From: Kineococcus xinjiangensis
GTDB taxonomy: Bacteria; Actinomycetota; Actinomycetes; Actinomycetales; Kineococcaceae
Assembly (NCBI RefSeq): GCF_002934625.1
Contig: NZ_PTJD01000006.1
Coordinates: 62,001-126,000 of the forward strand
Direction: 5' to 3'
Length of the DNA: 64,000 nt
The translations under genes were made by a program, and so were the position numbers. The number at the start of each line of letters is the position of its first letter. Position 1 is the first letter of the stretch. Positions 43,797 to 52,721 of this stretch are shown here, piece after piece. Under the pieces are notes generated by a model. That model did no database searches. It was not told the DNA's origin and saw only the letters and a list, made by a program, of their open reading frames with translations.

Positions 43797-44109
43797 CCCT
43801 CAAGCCTGCCACGACCGGAGCCGCCGGTCGCACCTGCCGTCCCCCCGCCATGCGCGCACCCGGGGACGGACGGCGGCGAGCGGGCGGTCGCGGCGCGGGG
43901 AACGGCCGGGGAACGCTCACATCGGCACCGGCGCGCCGCGCGGCGCTACCGCGTGGCGTCCGCGGGCATCGGGTAGGTTCGCCGGGCCGCGGGAGCACGC
44001 ACCAGCACCACCGTGCCCAGCAGCACCACCCGTGCCCACCACCCGTGCCGAGCCCGACGAGCACCACCGGTCCAGCAGCCTCGACCCGTCAGCGGAGGAC
44101 ACCAGCGCC
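43797..44109. other. gene-free stretch upstream of the LysM gene
   Basis: 313 bp between divergent genes. The only signal I see is a TAGGTT -10 candidate on the plus strand (43974-43979), which would give a leader of about 125 nt. I looked for a c-di-AMP riboswitch core and did not find it. Confidence 0.4.
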
Positions 44110-45396
44110 ATGCCCCTCGAGCCCACCACCGAGCCGCAGACGCCGCCGCAGACCGGGAAGCGGCGGCCTCCCGCCGGACAGGAGCCCGAGCAGCAGCGCT
44201 CCGGCGCTCGCGAGGCCCGCGCCCGCAGCCCCTGGCTGCTCGCCGCGCTCGTCGGTGCGGCCGCGCCGGGCGTGATGCCCGCACCCGCCTCCGCCGCCGT
44301 GCCCGCGGTGGCCCCCGCGACCGCTCCGCCCGCCTCGGCGCTGCCGACGGTCACCCTCCCCGGCCTCGCCCTGCCCACCGCCGCCGTGCCCGCAGCCGCG
44401 CCGGCGGGCGCCCGGCACACCGTCGTCGCCGGCGAGACGCTCTCCCACATCGCCGCGCGCACCGGCACCACCGTCAAGGCCCTGCGCGAGGCCAACGGCC
44501 TCGACGCCCGCGGCTTCATCCGCGAGGGCCAGGTCCTCACCGTCCCGGCCGCCGCGGCGGCCGCCCCTGCCGCGCCGGCCACCTACCCGGTCAGCGCCGG
44601 GGAGACGCTCTCCCACATCGCCGTGCGCACCGGCACCACCGTCGAGGCCCTGCGGGAGGCCAACGGCCTCGACGCCCGCGGCTTCATCCGCGAGGGCCAG
44701 GTCCTCACCCTGCCGGCCGGAGCCGGCGCACCCGCCGCGCCGGCCCCCTCCGCGGCCACTCACACCGTGCGCGCCGGGGAGACCCTGTCGGGGATCGCCG
44801 GGCGCACCGGCAGCACCGTCAAGGCCCTGCGCGAGGCCAACGGCCTCGACGCCCGCGGCTTCATCCGCGAGGGCCAGGTCCTCACCATCCCCGAGGGCGC
44901 AGCGCGCCGCGCAGGCGCCAAGCCCGCCGCGGTGGCCCCCGTGCGCGCGGGCTCCGTGGCGGAGGCCGCGGCCGCCAACCGCGCCCACCTCGCCCGCCAG
45001 CAGGTCCCCAGCCGCAAGGCGATGCGGGAGATCGTGCGGCGGGAGGCGCTGCGGCAGGGGCTGGACCCCGCCCTGGCGCTCGCCATCGCGCACCAGGAGT
45101 CCGGCTTCAACATGCGCGCCGTCTCCTACGCCAACGCCATCGGCGCCATGCAGGTCATCCCGACCTCGGGCGAGTGGGCCTCCCAGCTCGTCGGTCGCCA
45201 CCTCGACCTCTTCGACGCCGAGGACAACGCCACCGCCGGGGTCGCGATCCTGCGCCACCTGACGCGCAACAACCCCGACGACATCGCCATCGCGTCCTAC
45301 TACCAGGGCAACGCCTCCGTGCGCGCCCGGGGCATGTACGACGACACCCGCCGCTACGTGGCGAACGTGCAGACGCTGCGGGCCCGCTTCAGCTGA
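44110..45396 (+). CDS. secreted LysM / lytic transglycosylase protein
   Basis: 428-aa exported cell-wall hydrolase. Seen: Pro/Gln-rich start, signal or anchor helix (about residues 40-60, SPWLLAALVGAAAPG, cut near ASA), three LysM domains (from residue 103, about 157 and about 218), and a C-terminal SLT-type domain with catalytic Glu in AIAHQESGFNMRAVSYANAIGAMQVIP (in parts, HQESGFN) and YYQGNASVRARGMYDDTRRYV. It should bind and cut peptidoglycan glycan strands. ATG chosen; an in-frame GTG at 44032 is possible. The LysM repeats are almost identical in DNA. Confidence 0.87.
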   Translation: MPLEPTTEPQTPPQTGKRRPPAGQEPEQQRSGAREARARSPWLLAALVGAAAPGVMPAPASAAVPAVAPATAPPASALPTVTLPGLALPTAAVPAAAPAGARHTVVAGETLSHIAARTGTTVKALREANGLDARGFIREGQVLTVPAAAAAAPAAPATYPVSAGETLSHIAVRTGTTVEALREANGLDARGFIREGQVLTLPAGAGAPAAPAPSAATHTVRAGETLSGIAGRTGSTVKALREANGLDARGFIREGQVLTIPEGAARRAGAKPAAVAPVRAGSVAEAAAANRAHLARQQVPSRKAMREIVRREALRQGLDPALALAIAHQESGFNMRAVSYANAIGAMQVIPTSGEWASQLVGRHLDLFDAEDNATAGVAILRHLTRNNPDDIAIASYYQGNASVRARGMYDDTRRYVANVQTLRARFS

Positions 45397-45479
45397 TCCC
45401 CGCCGCCGTGATCCTCCGCCGTGCCGGGCTCTGCGCGACGCCCGGCACGGCGCTGCACGGCAGCGGCCCGCGGGCTGCC

Positions 45480-45485
45480 TAGACT
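45480..45485 (+). promoter_or_regulatory. leaderless -10 (TAGACT) for the kinase gene
   Basis: TAGACT, 7 nt, then ATG at 45493. Confidence 0.6.
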
Positions 45486-45492
45486 CCACCGG

Positions 45493-47409
45493 ATGGACGC
45501 CACCCTGTCCGACCCGCTCGTCGGCCGACGCATCGACTCCCGCTACCAGGTCCTGTCGCGCATCGGCCGCGGCGGCATGGGCGTGGTCTACCGCGCCGAG
45601 GACGACCGCCTCGAGCGCGAGGTGGCGCTGAAGGTGCTGCGCAGCGACCTCGCCCACGACGCGGAGGCGCGCCAGCGCTTCGTGCGCGAGGCCAAGGCCG
45701 CGGCCCGCCTGGCCCACCCCAACGTGGTCAGCGTCCTCGACCAGGGCACCGACGGGGAGATCGCCTACCTCGTGATGGAGCTCGTGCCGGGGCGCACCCT
45801 GCGCGACGCCGTCGCAGAGAAGGGCAGCCTGACGCCCGGCGAGGCCCTCACGGTCCTGGAGGCCGTCCTCGACGCGCTGGCCGAGGCGCACGCCAAGGGC
45901 ATCGTGCACCGCGACGTGAAGCCGGCCAACGTCCTCGTCGGCGAGCACGGGCGCATCAAGGTCGCGGACTTCGGCCTGGCGCGCTCCGCCGCCGCCGCCA
46001 CGACCGCCATGACCGGCGCCACGGAGCTCATCGGCACCGCGGAGTACCTGGCCCCGGAGCGGGTGGCCCGGGGCATCGCCGACGCCCGCAGCGACGTCTA
46101 CGCCGTCGGGGTTCTCCTCTTCGAGATGCTCACGGGCCGCCCGCCCTTCACCGGCGACGTGCCCGTCAACCTCGCCTACCGCCACGTCTACGACGACGTG
46201 CCCGCGCCCTCGTCGCTGGTCCCCGGTCTGCCGGTGGAGCTGGACGGGCTGGTCGCCCGGGCCACCGCCAAGGACCCCGACGACCGCCCCGCCGACGCCG
46301 GCCGCTTCCTGGAGGAGGTCCGGGCGGTGCACCACCGCATGGACCCCTCGGGGCTGTCGCAGCGCTCGGAGCCGCTGACGGAGGCCATCCCGGTCGTCGC
46401 CGGCTCCACGATGCGCATCCCGCTGGTCCCCGACGACGGCACCGGGGCGGCACCCGTCGCTCCGGCGCCCGTGCGCCCGGCCGACCCGACGGAGATCGGC
46501 TACGGCCCCGGCGGGCGCACCCGCCGCGGCGGCATGATCGCCATGGTGGCGCTCGTGCTGACGCTCGCGCTGGCCGGGTCGGTGGTGTGGTTCTTCGGCG
46601 CCGGCCCCGGCGCCTACACCGACACCCCCACCGGCCTGGTGGGGCGCACCGAGCCGGAGGCGCGCCAGATCCTGACGGCGGCCGGACTGCAGGCGGAGGT
46701 CGAGCAGGAGTTCCACGACACCGCCGCACCGGACACCGTCATCAGCACCGACCCCGGCGAGGGTCGCCGCGTCCGCAAGGAGGGCACCGTCACCCTGGTG
46801 CTGTCCAAGGGCCCCGAGCTGTTCGCGGTGCCGGCGGTCGTCGAGGAGACGCAGGAGGACGCGGATCGGATGCTGCAGGAGGCGGACCTCGCCGTCGGGG
46901 AGGTCCGCCGGGAGTTCTCCGAGGACGTCGAGGAGGGCCGGGTGATCTCCAGCAGCCTGGAGCCCGGCACGCAGCACCGCCGCGGCACGCCCGTCGACCT
47001 CGTCGTCAGCGACGGCCCCCGGCCCATCGAGGTCCCTGCCCTCGTCGGCACCCCGTACGAGGAGGCCGCCGCCACCCTCGAGGAGGCCGGCCTCACGCCC
47101 GAGCGCGCCGGCGAGGAGCACAGCGAGACCGTCCCGAAGGGCGCCGTGCTCGGCCAGGAGCCGAACGGCGGCACCCTCTTCCGCGGCGACCCGGTGCGCC
47201 TGACCGTCTCCCTCGGCCCGCCGCTGGTGAAGGTCCCCGAGGTGCAGGGCATGCAGCTGCGGGAGGCAGAGGCGCTGCTGAAGGGCCTCGGGTTCCAGGT
47301 GAAGGTCGAGCGGGCCTACGGCGGCATCTTCGGCACCGTCCGCCAGGCCACCCCGTCGGCGGGCACCAGCATCCCCAAGGGCTCCGTGGTGAACTTGCTC
47401 GTGGTGTGA
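45493..47409 (+). CDS. PASTA-domain Ser/Thr protein kinase (PknL/PknB type)
   Basis: 638-aa membrane receptor kinase. Seen: Gly loop GRGGMGVVYRA, Lys47 (VALKVL), HRD Asp141 (IVHRDVKPANVLV), DFG Asp159, activation loop with AAATTAMTGATELIGTAEYLAPE (in parts) whose Thr residues are likely autophosphorylation sites, a membrane helix (about 349-371) and four extracellular PASTA domains. PASTA domains bind peptidoglycan fragments. Position between Rv2175c-like and aroG genes matches pknL of mycobacteria, though PknL there lacks PASTA as far as I recall. Ends at a terminator. Confidence 0.92.
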   Translation: MDATLSDPLVGRRIDSRYQVLSRIGRGGMGVVYRAEDDRLEREVALKVLRSDLAHDAEARQRFVREAKAAARLAHPNVVSVLDQGTDGEIAYLVMELVPGRTLRDAVAEKGSLTPGEALTVLEAVLDALAEAHAKGIVHRDVKPANVLVGEHGRIKVADFGLARSAAAATTAMTGATELIGTAEYLAPERVARGIADARSDVYAVGVLLFEMLTGRPPFTGDVPVNLAYRHVYDDVPAPSSLVPGLPVELDGLVARATAKDPDDRPADAGRFLEEVRAVHHRMDPSGLSQRSEPLTEAIPVVAGSTMRIPLVPDDGTGAAPVAPAPVRPADPTEIGYGPGGRTRRGGMIAMVALVLTLALAGSVVWFFGAGPGAYTDTPTGLVGRTEPEARQILTAAGLQAEVEQEFHDTAAPDTVISTDPGEGRRVRKEGTVTLVLSKGPELFAVPAVVEETQEDADRMLQEADLAVGEVRREFSEDVEEGRVISSSLEPGTQHRRGTPVDLVVSDGPRPIEVPALVGTPYEEAAATLEEAGLTPERAGEEHSETVPKGAVLGQEPNGGTLFRGDPVRLTVSLGPPLVKVPEVQGMQLREAEALLKGLGFQVKVERAYGGIFGTVRQATPSAGTSIPKGSVVNLLVV

Positions 47410-47448
47410 CCCCGCCGGAGCGACCCCGCCGGACGCGGGGGGCTCCGC

Positions 47449-47495
47449 ACGCGAGAGGGCCCCGGCCGCACGAAGCGGCCGGGGCCCTCTCGCGT
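47449..47495. terminator. bidirectional terminator hairpin
   Basis: Perfect 21-bp stem (47449-47469 and 47475-47495) with loop ACGAA, between the convergent kinase and DAHP synthase genes. Confidence 0.9.
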
Positions 47496-47521
47496 CCGCC
47501 GTGGCCGGCGTCCGCGGCGGC

Positions 47522-48871
47522 TCAGCGCTGGGAGAGCATCTCCGCGGCGAGGAAGGCCAGCTCCAGCGACTGCTGGTGGTTCAGCCGCGGGTCGCACAAC
47601 GACTCGTAGCGGTGCGCCAGGCCGGCGTCGTCGATGTCCATGGCCCCGCCGAGGCACTCGGTGACGTCGTCGCCGGTGAGCTCGATGTGCAGTCCGCCCG
47701 GCACCGTGCCCAGCGCCGCGTGGACCTCGAAGAAGCCGCGGACCTCGTCGACGATGTCGTCGAAGCGGCGGGTCTTGTACCCGCTCGCCGACGTCATGCC
47801 GTTGCCGTGCATCGGGTCGCAGACCCAGGTGACGGCCGCCCCGGACTCGGTGACCTTGCGCACCAGGTCCGGCAGCACGTCGCGGATCGCCCCGGCGCCC
47901 ATGCGCGTGATGAAGCTGAGGCGGCCGGGCTCGTTGTCCGGGTTGAGGCGCTCGACGATCTCCAGGGCGTCGTCCGGGGAGGTCTTCGGGCCGAGCTTCA
48001 CCCCGAGGGGGTTGCGGATGCGGGCCGCGAAGTCCAGGTGCGCGCCGTCGGTCTGGCGGCTGCGCTCGCCGATCCAGACGAAGTGCCCCGAGACGTCGTA
48101 GGGCGTCTGGGTGCGGGAGTCGATGCGGGTGAGGGGACGCTCGTAGTCCAGCAGCAGCGCCTCGTGGCTGGCCCAGAACTGCACCCTGCGCAGCGCCTCG
48201 AAGTCCGTGCCGCAGGCGGCCATGAACCGCATCGCCTTGTCGATGTCGCGGGCCAGCGCCTCGTAGCGGGCGTTGGCGGCGTTGGCGGCGAAGCCCCGGT
48301 TCCACTCGTGCACCTGGCGCAGGTCCGCGAAGCCACCGGTGGTGAACGCGCGGATCAGGTTCAGCGTGGCGCTGGAGGTGTGGTAGGCCCGCAGCAGCCG
48401 CCTGGGGTCGGGGATGCGCGCCTCGGGCGTGAACGCGTAGTCGTTGACGGCGTCCCCGCGGTAGGCGGGCAGGGTCACCCCGTCGCGGGTCTCGGTGCCG
48501 CTGCTGCGGGGCTTGGCGAACTGCCCCGCCATCCGGCCCATCTTCACGACCGGCAGCCCCGCCCCGTACGTGAGGACGGCCGCCATCTGCAGCATCGTCT
48601 TCAGGCGGCGGCGGATCCCGTCGGCGGTGGCCGCCGCGAAGGTCTCCGCGCAGTCACCGCCCTGCAGCAGGAACGCCTCGCCCCGCCCCGCCGCCGCGAG
48701 CTGGGTGCGCAGTTCGTCGCACTCACCCGCGAAGACGAGCGGAGGATAGGAGGCGAGCTCGGCCCGGACCTCGTCGAGGGCGACCGGATCGGGCCACTCG
48801 GGCTGCTGGGCGGCCGGCAGGTCCGGCCACTGGATCGGCGCCGGCGGGGCGGCGGTTCCTAGCGTGCTCAC
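47522..48871 (-). CDS. aroG: class II DAHP synthase (AroG type)
   Basis: 449-aa class II 3-deoxy-D-arabino-heptulosonate-7-phosphate synthase, first step of the shikimate pathway, from phosphoenolpyruvate and erythrose 4-phosphate. Seen: FLLQGGDCAETF, VKMGRMAGQFAKPRS, YHTSSATLNLIRAF, FWASHEALLLDYE, VKLGPKTSPDDAL, TRMGAGAIRDVLP, WVCDPMHGNGMTSASG and GGLHIELTGDDVTECLGG. Full length. GTG start 6 nt after CAGACT, so probably leaderless. Confidence 0.96.
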   Translation of the reverse strand: MSTLGTAAPPAPIQWPDLPAAQQPEWPDPVALDEVRAELASYPPLVFAGECDELRTQLAAAGRGEAFLLQGGDCAETFAAATADGIRRRLKTMLQMAAVLTYGAGLPVVKMGRMAGQFAKPRSSGTETRDGVTLPAYRGDAVNDYAFTPEARIPDPRRLLRAYHTSSATLNLIRAFTTGGFADLRQVHEWNRGFAANAANARYEALARDIDKAMRFMAACGTDFEALRRVQFWASHEALLLDYERPLTRIDSRTQTPYDVSGHFVWIGERSRQTDGAHLDFAARIRNPLGVKLGPKTSPDDALEIVERLNPDNEPGRLSFITRMGAGAIRDVLPDLVRKVTESGAAVTWVCDPMHGNGMTSASGYKTRRFDDIVDEVRGFFEVHAALGTVPGGLHIELTGDDVTECLGGAMDIDDAGLAHRYESLCDPRLNHQQSLELAFLAAEMLSQR

Positions 48872-48877
48872 GGGGCA

Positions 48878-48883
48878 AGTCTG
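48878..48883 (-). promoter_or_regulatory. leaderless -10 (CAGACT) for aroG
   Basis: On the minus strand CAGACT is followed after 6 nt by the GTG start at 48871. Confidence 0.55.
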
Positions 48884-48907
48884 ACACCCGCGCCGCGATG
48901 GGGAGCA

Positions 48908-48945
48908 CCCGCTCCCGCGCCCCGGCGAACGGGGGCGGGAGCGGG
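48908..48945 (-). terminator. terminator-like hairpin after pfkA
   Basis: Stem of 11 bp (48908-48918 with 48935-48945) extended by an internal CCCC/GGGG pairing, 50 bp past the phosphofructokinase stop and before the aroG promoter. Confidence 0.6.
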
Positions 48946-48994
48946 CGCCCGGACCCAGACGAGAGCGGGTCTCAGCAGCCCCGCCCCCGCCCGG

Positions 48995-50020
48995 TCACCA
49001 GCTCAGGTCGGAGGTCTCCGCGACCCGGCTCCCGGGCACCGTCTTGAGCACGCCGGTGGCCTCCGACAGCGGCACCTGGACGACGTCGGTGCCCCGCAGG
49101 GCGGCCATCGTCCCGAAGCGGCCCTCCGCGACGGCAGTGATCGCCGACAGCCCCGAGCGGGTGCCCAGGATCCGGTCCCCCGCCGACGGCGTGCCGCCGC
49201 GCAGCAGGTGCCCGAGGACGGTGACGCGGCTGCTCAGCCCCGGGATGCGGGCCTTCAGCTCGTTCTCGAGCCGCTCCCCCGCACCGCCGAGCTGGACGTG
49301 GCCGAAGGCGTCGCGCTCCGTGTGGGCGGTGCTCTCCTCGCCGCCGACGTGGGCGCCCTCGGACACCACCGCCAGCGGCGCCTCGCCGCGCTCGAGGACC
49401 TCCGCGACGGTGGCGGCGACGTGGTCGAGGTCCACGGGCTCCTCCGGCAGCAGCGTGACGTGCGCCCCCGCGGCCATCCCGGTGTGCAGGGCGATCCAGC
49501 CGGCGTGCCGCCCCATCACCTCCACGATCATGAGGCGGTGGTGCGACGCGCCGGTGGTGTGCAGCCGGTCGCAGGCGTCCACGGCCGTCTGCACGGCGGT
49601 GTCGAAGCCGAACGTCGCGTCGGTCGCCGAGAGGTCGTTGTCGATCGTCTTGGGCGCGCCGACCACCTTGACGCCCGCCTCGTGCAGGGCGGTGGCCACC
49701 CCGAGGGTGTCCTCGCCGCCGATCGCCAGCAGCGCGTCGACGCCCAGGCGCTCCATCTGGGCGCGGATGCGCTCGATGCCGTCCTCCATCCCCAGCGGGT
49801 TGGTGCGGCTGGAGCCCAGGATCGTGCCGCCGACGGCGAGGATGGGACGGACCCGGGCGGGGTCCAGCGGGGTGGTGAGGCCCTCGAGGACGCCCTTCCA
49901 CCCGTCGCGGAAGCCGACGAACTCGTAGCCGTACCGCTGGGCACCGGCGATCACGGCGGCCCTGATGACGGCGTTGAGCCCGGGGCAGTCCCCGCCTCCG
50001 GTGAGCACTCCGACGCGCAC
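48995..50020 (-). CDS. 6-phosphofructokinase, PPi-type residues
   Basis: 341-aa group III phosphofructokinase. Seen: VRVGVLTGGGDCPGLNAVIRA (in parts), IGGEDTLGVA, the catalytic PKTIDNDLSATD, VEVMGRHAGWIAL and VTVLGHLLRGGTPSAGDR. With this start, residue 104 is Asp and residue 124 is Lys, the pair found in pyrophosphate-dependent enzymes, where ATP-dependent ones have Gly at both. So PPi is the likely phosphoryl donor. The GTG at 50020 is favoured over one two codons upstream because AGGGA then lies 6 nt before it and the numbering fits the family. Confidence 0.9.
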   Translation of the reverse strand: MRVGVLTGGGDCPGLNAVIRAAVIAGAQRYGYEFVGFRDGWKGVLEGLTTPLDPARVRPILAVGGTILGSSRTNPLGMEDGIERIRAQMERLGVDALLAIGGEDTLGVATALHEAGVKVVGAPKTIDNDLSATDATFGFDTAVQTAVDACDRLHTTGASHHRLMIVEVMGRHAGWIALHTGMAAGAHVTLLPEEPVDLDHVAATVAEVLERGEAPLAVVSEGAHVGGEESTAHTERDAFGHVQLGGAGERLENELKARIPGLSSRVTVLGHLLRGGTPSAGDRILGTRSGLSAITAVAEGRFGTMAALRGTDVVQVPLSEATGVLKTVPGSRVAETSDLSW

Positions 50021-50273
50021 GCGCACTCCCTACTTCCGGTCTCCCTCGACGCGGCCGCTCCGCACCCGCGGGCCACACGCGCCCTGGGGTGTCCCTCCCG
50101 GCCACGGGGCCGGTGAAGATCGTCGCGCGGGCGATGCTGCCACCGCGGGCACGGATCCGCGCGGGGACTCACCGGGGGACGCGGCGCTCGGCCGGTCCCC
50201 GGTGCCGCCCGACGGGCGCGACGCGGTCCTCGGGAGCGCCGTCGGCGGGCTCGGGCGGGGGCTCGGGCGGGGC

Positions 50274-51011
50274 TCAGGCGGCGGGGGCGGACCGGCCGCC
50301 GGGGGCACCCGGCGGCGGGTCCTTCCGGGCGCCGTGCGAGCGCCCGCCCCCGCGCACCGTGGAGGCGTAGACGTCGACGTACTCCTGCCCCGACAGCTTC
50401 ATGATCTCGTACATGACCTCGTCGGTGACGGAGCGGAGGATGAAGCGGTCGTCCTCCATCCCCTCGTAGCGGGAGAAGTCCAGGGGCTGGCCGATCACCA
50501 CGCCCACCCGCCGGATGCGCGGCAGCTTCCCCCCGACGGGCAGCACGGAGTCCGTACCGATCATCGCCACGGGGATCACCGGGACCTTGGTCTCCAGCGC
50601 CAGCCGCGCTACGCCGGTGCGGCCGCGGTAGAGCCGCCCGTCGGGCGAGCGGGTGCCCTCCGGGTAGATGCCGAACAGCTCCCCCTCCGCGAGCAGGCGC
50701 GCCCCGCTCTCCAGCGCCGCCCCCGCCCGCCCGCCCGAGCGGTCCACGGGCAGCTGCCCGATGCCGTGGAAGAACCGCGCCGCCAGCCGGCCCTTGAGGC
50801 CGCTGCCGGTGAACAGCTCCGACTTGGCGATGAACGTGATGCGCCGGCGCAGGACCACCGGGAGGAACACGGGGTCGACGTAGGAGGGGTGGTTGCTGGC
50901 GAGGATGGCCGGGCCGGAGTCGGGGACGTTCTCCAGGCCCCGGACCCAGGGCCGGTACACCGACTTCAGCACCGGCTCCGCGAGCAGCAGCTTGATCAGC
51001 CAGTAGAGCAC
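50274..51011 (-). CDS. PlsC-like 1-acyl-glycerol-3-phosphate acyltransferase
   Basis: 245-aa membrane-associated acyltransferase. Seen: catalytic NHPSYVDP with His41 and Asp46 (H-x4-D), FIAKSELF, LFGIYPEGTRSPDGRLYRGRTGVARLAL (in parts, YPEGTRS) and VIPVAMIGT. Probably makes phosphatidic acid or acylates a related lipid. The gene in this position in M. tuberculosis (Rv2182c) is a PlsC homologue. GTG start; GGGAGGAGG lies about 15 nt upstream. Low-complexity basic tail. Confidence 0.9.
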   Translation of the reverse strand: MLYWLIKLLLAEPVLKSVYRPWVRGLENVPDSGPAILASNHPSYVDPVFLPVVLRRRITFIAKSELFTGSGLKGRLAARFFHGIGQLPVDRSGGRAGAALESGARLLAEGELFGIYPEGTRSPDGRLYRGRTGVARLALETKVPVIPVAMIGTDSVLPVGGKLPRIRRVGVVIGQPLDFSRYEGMEDDRFILRSVTDEVMYEIMKLSGQEYVDVYASTVRGGGRSHGARKDPPPGAPGGRSAPAA

Positions 51012-51212
51012 GGGCGGTTCCCCGCCTCCTCCCAGTCGCCGGTGGCCCGGCGCCGGCAGCCGGCCGTGCCGCGGACTCTACGACGTCGCGGGTGGCCCGT
51101 CGCGCGGGCGCACCCCGGCAGCGGGGCACCGGTCGGGGCGGGGGACGGGGACTCGCCGACGGGCAGGGGCCCGGCGCCTCGACGGTGCGGGTGCGGCGTG
51201 CCACCATGGGCC

Positions 51213-51863
51213 GTGCCCGCGAACCCGGACGACCACGGCGGAGACCTCGACGTCGAGGCCGTCTTCGCCGAGATCGTGTCCCACTGGGACGAGCAGGCCG
51301 ACCGCCGCCGCTCCGGCAGCTCGCCGGCGCCGCACGACGCCACGGTCGAGGACCGGCCGCACCCGCCCCTCGACGAGGACCCCGGCCACGCCGGGGCGAC
51401 GCCCGCCGGGGAGGCACCCGGCGAGGGCACGACCGGCCCCGCCGGCGGAGCGCACCCCGCCCCACCCGAGTCCTCCAGCGCCCGCCCGGTGCCGCCGCTG
51501 CCGCCCGCCCCGCTCGAACCCGCGGCACGCGACCGCCCCCTCCCCCCGCCCGCGCACGCCTCCCGCGCCCGCCACGACGACGACGAGGCCCGCGCGGCGG
51601 CCCGCGACGAGGCGCTCCTCGGCGAGGAGGGCTTCGTGCCCCCCGAGCCGCCGCCCCTGCCGCGGGACGTGATCACATGGCTCGCCTGGGGCGGCGTGCT
51701 GGGTGGACCGGCGGTGCTGCTCATCGCGACGCTCGTGCGGCAGCGGCTGTCGGGGATCATCGCCGCGCTGGCGGTGGCGGCGTTCGTCGCCGGCTTCGCC
51801 ACCCTCGTCGCGCGGCTGCCGGAGCGCCGCGACGACGATGACGACGACGGCGCGGTGGTCTGA
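51213..51863 (+). CDS. small membrane protein with acidic/Pro-rich N-terminus
   Basis: 216-aa protein I do not recognise beyond its layout: DVEAVFAEIVSHWDEQ near the start, a long disordered Pro/Ala/Asp-rich region (about 30-140), then two membrane helices (about 158-178 and 183-202) and an Asp-rich end. Related proteins of similar build lie near plsC in other actinobacteria. GTG start, 5 nt after a CACCAT hexamer, hence possibly leaderless. Divergent from plsC across 201 bp. Confidence 0.65.
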   Translation: MPANPDDHGGDLDVEAVFAEIVSHWDEQADRRRSGSSPAPHDATVEDRPHPPLDEDPGHAGATPAGEAPGEGTTGPAGGAHPAPPESSSARPVPPLPPAPLEPAARDRPLPPPAHASRARHDDDEARAAARDEALLGEEGFVPPEPPPLPRDVITWLAWGGVLGGPAVLLIATLVRQRLSGIIAALAVAAFVAGFATLVARLPERRDDDDDDGAVV

Positions 51864-51913
51864 GACCACGCCCGGGCCGTGACCCCCGGGTGTTCGCCCT
51901 CGCGGGCGGGAGC

Positions 51914-52717
51914 TCAGCCGGCCGCGGGGACCAGCAGGTCCACCCGCACCGGCCGGTGGTCGCTGGCCACCACCAGGTCCGCCTCCGCCGCGGCCACCTC
52001 CCCCGCGTCCGCCACCGCGAGCCCCGGGCCCAGGAGGACGGCGTCGATGCGCCGGCGCGGCCGCCGCGCTGAGAAGGTCGCCGGCCGCGGCGCCTCCCCG
52101 AGGGGGTCGGTCAGCCGCGAGCGCAGGAAGCGCTGCGCCGCACCGTCCGGCTCCTCGTTGAGGTCGCCGGCCACCACCACCCGCTCCCCCGCCGTCGCGA
52201 GCAGCGAGCTGCCGGTGTCGTCCTGCGCGGCCAGGCGCCAGCAGTGGTCCAGCCGCTCCGCCGGATCCAGGCCCAGGTGGACGCTGCGCACCCCCACCGG
52301 CTGCGACCAGCCCTGTGGACCCAGCACCCGCACCAGGGCCTCCGCCCACCCCCGCCGGCGCACCGGCACCCCGCGGCGCAGCAGGGGCACAGGCAGCGCG
52401 CGCACCTGCGCGTCCCGCACGTCGACGCGCCCCGAGACGAGCAGGGCGGCCCCCGCGCCGGCGCGGCCCGCGGCGCACACCCACAGGCCGGTGGCGGCCG
52501 CCAGGTCCTGCAGCCGGGAGGCGGTCAGCAGGCGGGTGGGTGCCTCCTGCAGGCAGACGACGTCGGGAGCGGCGGCGAGCAGCACCCGCGCCAGCGCGGC
52601 GGTGTCGTCGGCCAGCTCGTGCACGTTGTAGCTGAGGACCCGCAGCGGCACCGGTCCCCCGGTCCGCTGCGCGCCCGGCGGAGTCCCCTCGGCGGGCGCG
52701 CGCCCGTCCCCGGCCAC
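51914..52717 (-). CDS. endonuclease/exonuclease/phosphatase family protein
   Basis: 267-aa member of the EEP superfamily. Seen: LRVLSYNVHELADD, DVVCLQEAP (metal-binding Glu), RSVHLGLD, VVAGDLNEEPDG (catalytic Asp/Asn), RIDAVLLG and C-terminal SDHRPVRVDL. Substrate could be a phospholipid, nucleotide or nucleic acid. GTG start 4 bp after the ROK stop, so co-transcribed with the glucokinase genes. Confidence 0.85.
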   Translation of the reverse strand: MAGDGRAPAEGTPPGAQRTGGPVPLRVLSYNVHELADDTAALARVLLAAAPDVVCLQEAPTRLLTASRLQDLAAATGLWVCAAGRAGAGAALLVSGRVDVRDAQVRALPVPLLRRGVPVRRRGWAEALVRVLGPQGWSQPVGVRSVHLGLDPAERLDHCWRLAAQDDTGSSLLATAGERVVVAGDLNEEPDGAAQRFLRSRLTDPLGEAPRPATFSARRPRRRIDAVLLGPGLAVADAGEVAAAEADLVVASDHRPVRVDLLVPAAG

Positions 52718-52721
52718 CGGC

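Noticed and set aside
43797-44109. c-di-AMP (ydaO) riboswitch before the LysM/transglycosylase gene
   Set aside because: Actinobacterial wall-hydrolase genes often carry one, but none of the conserved core sequence is present.
50021-50273. A gene between the phosphofructokinase and plsC genes
   Set aside because: No frame on either strand has a start, a ribosome site and protein-like composition in this 250-bp gap.
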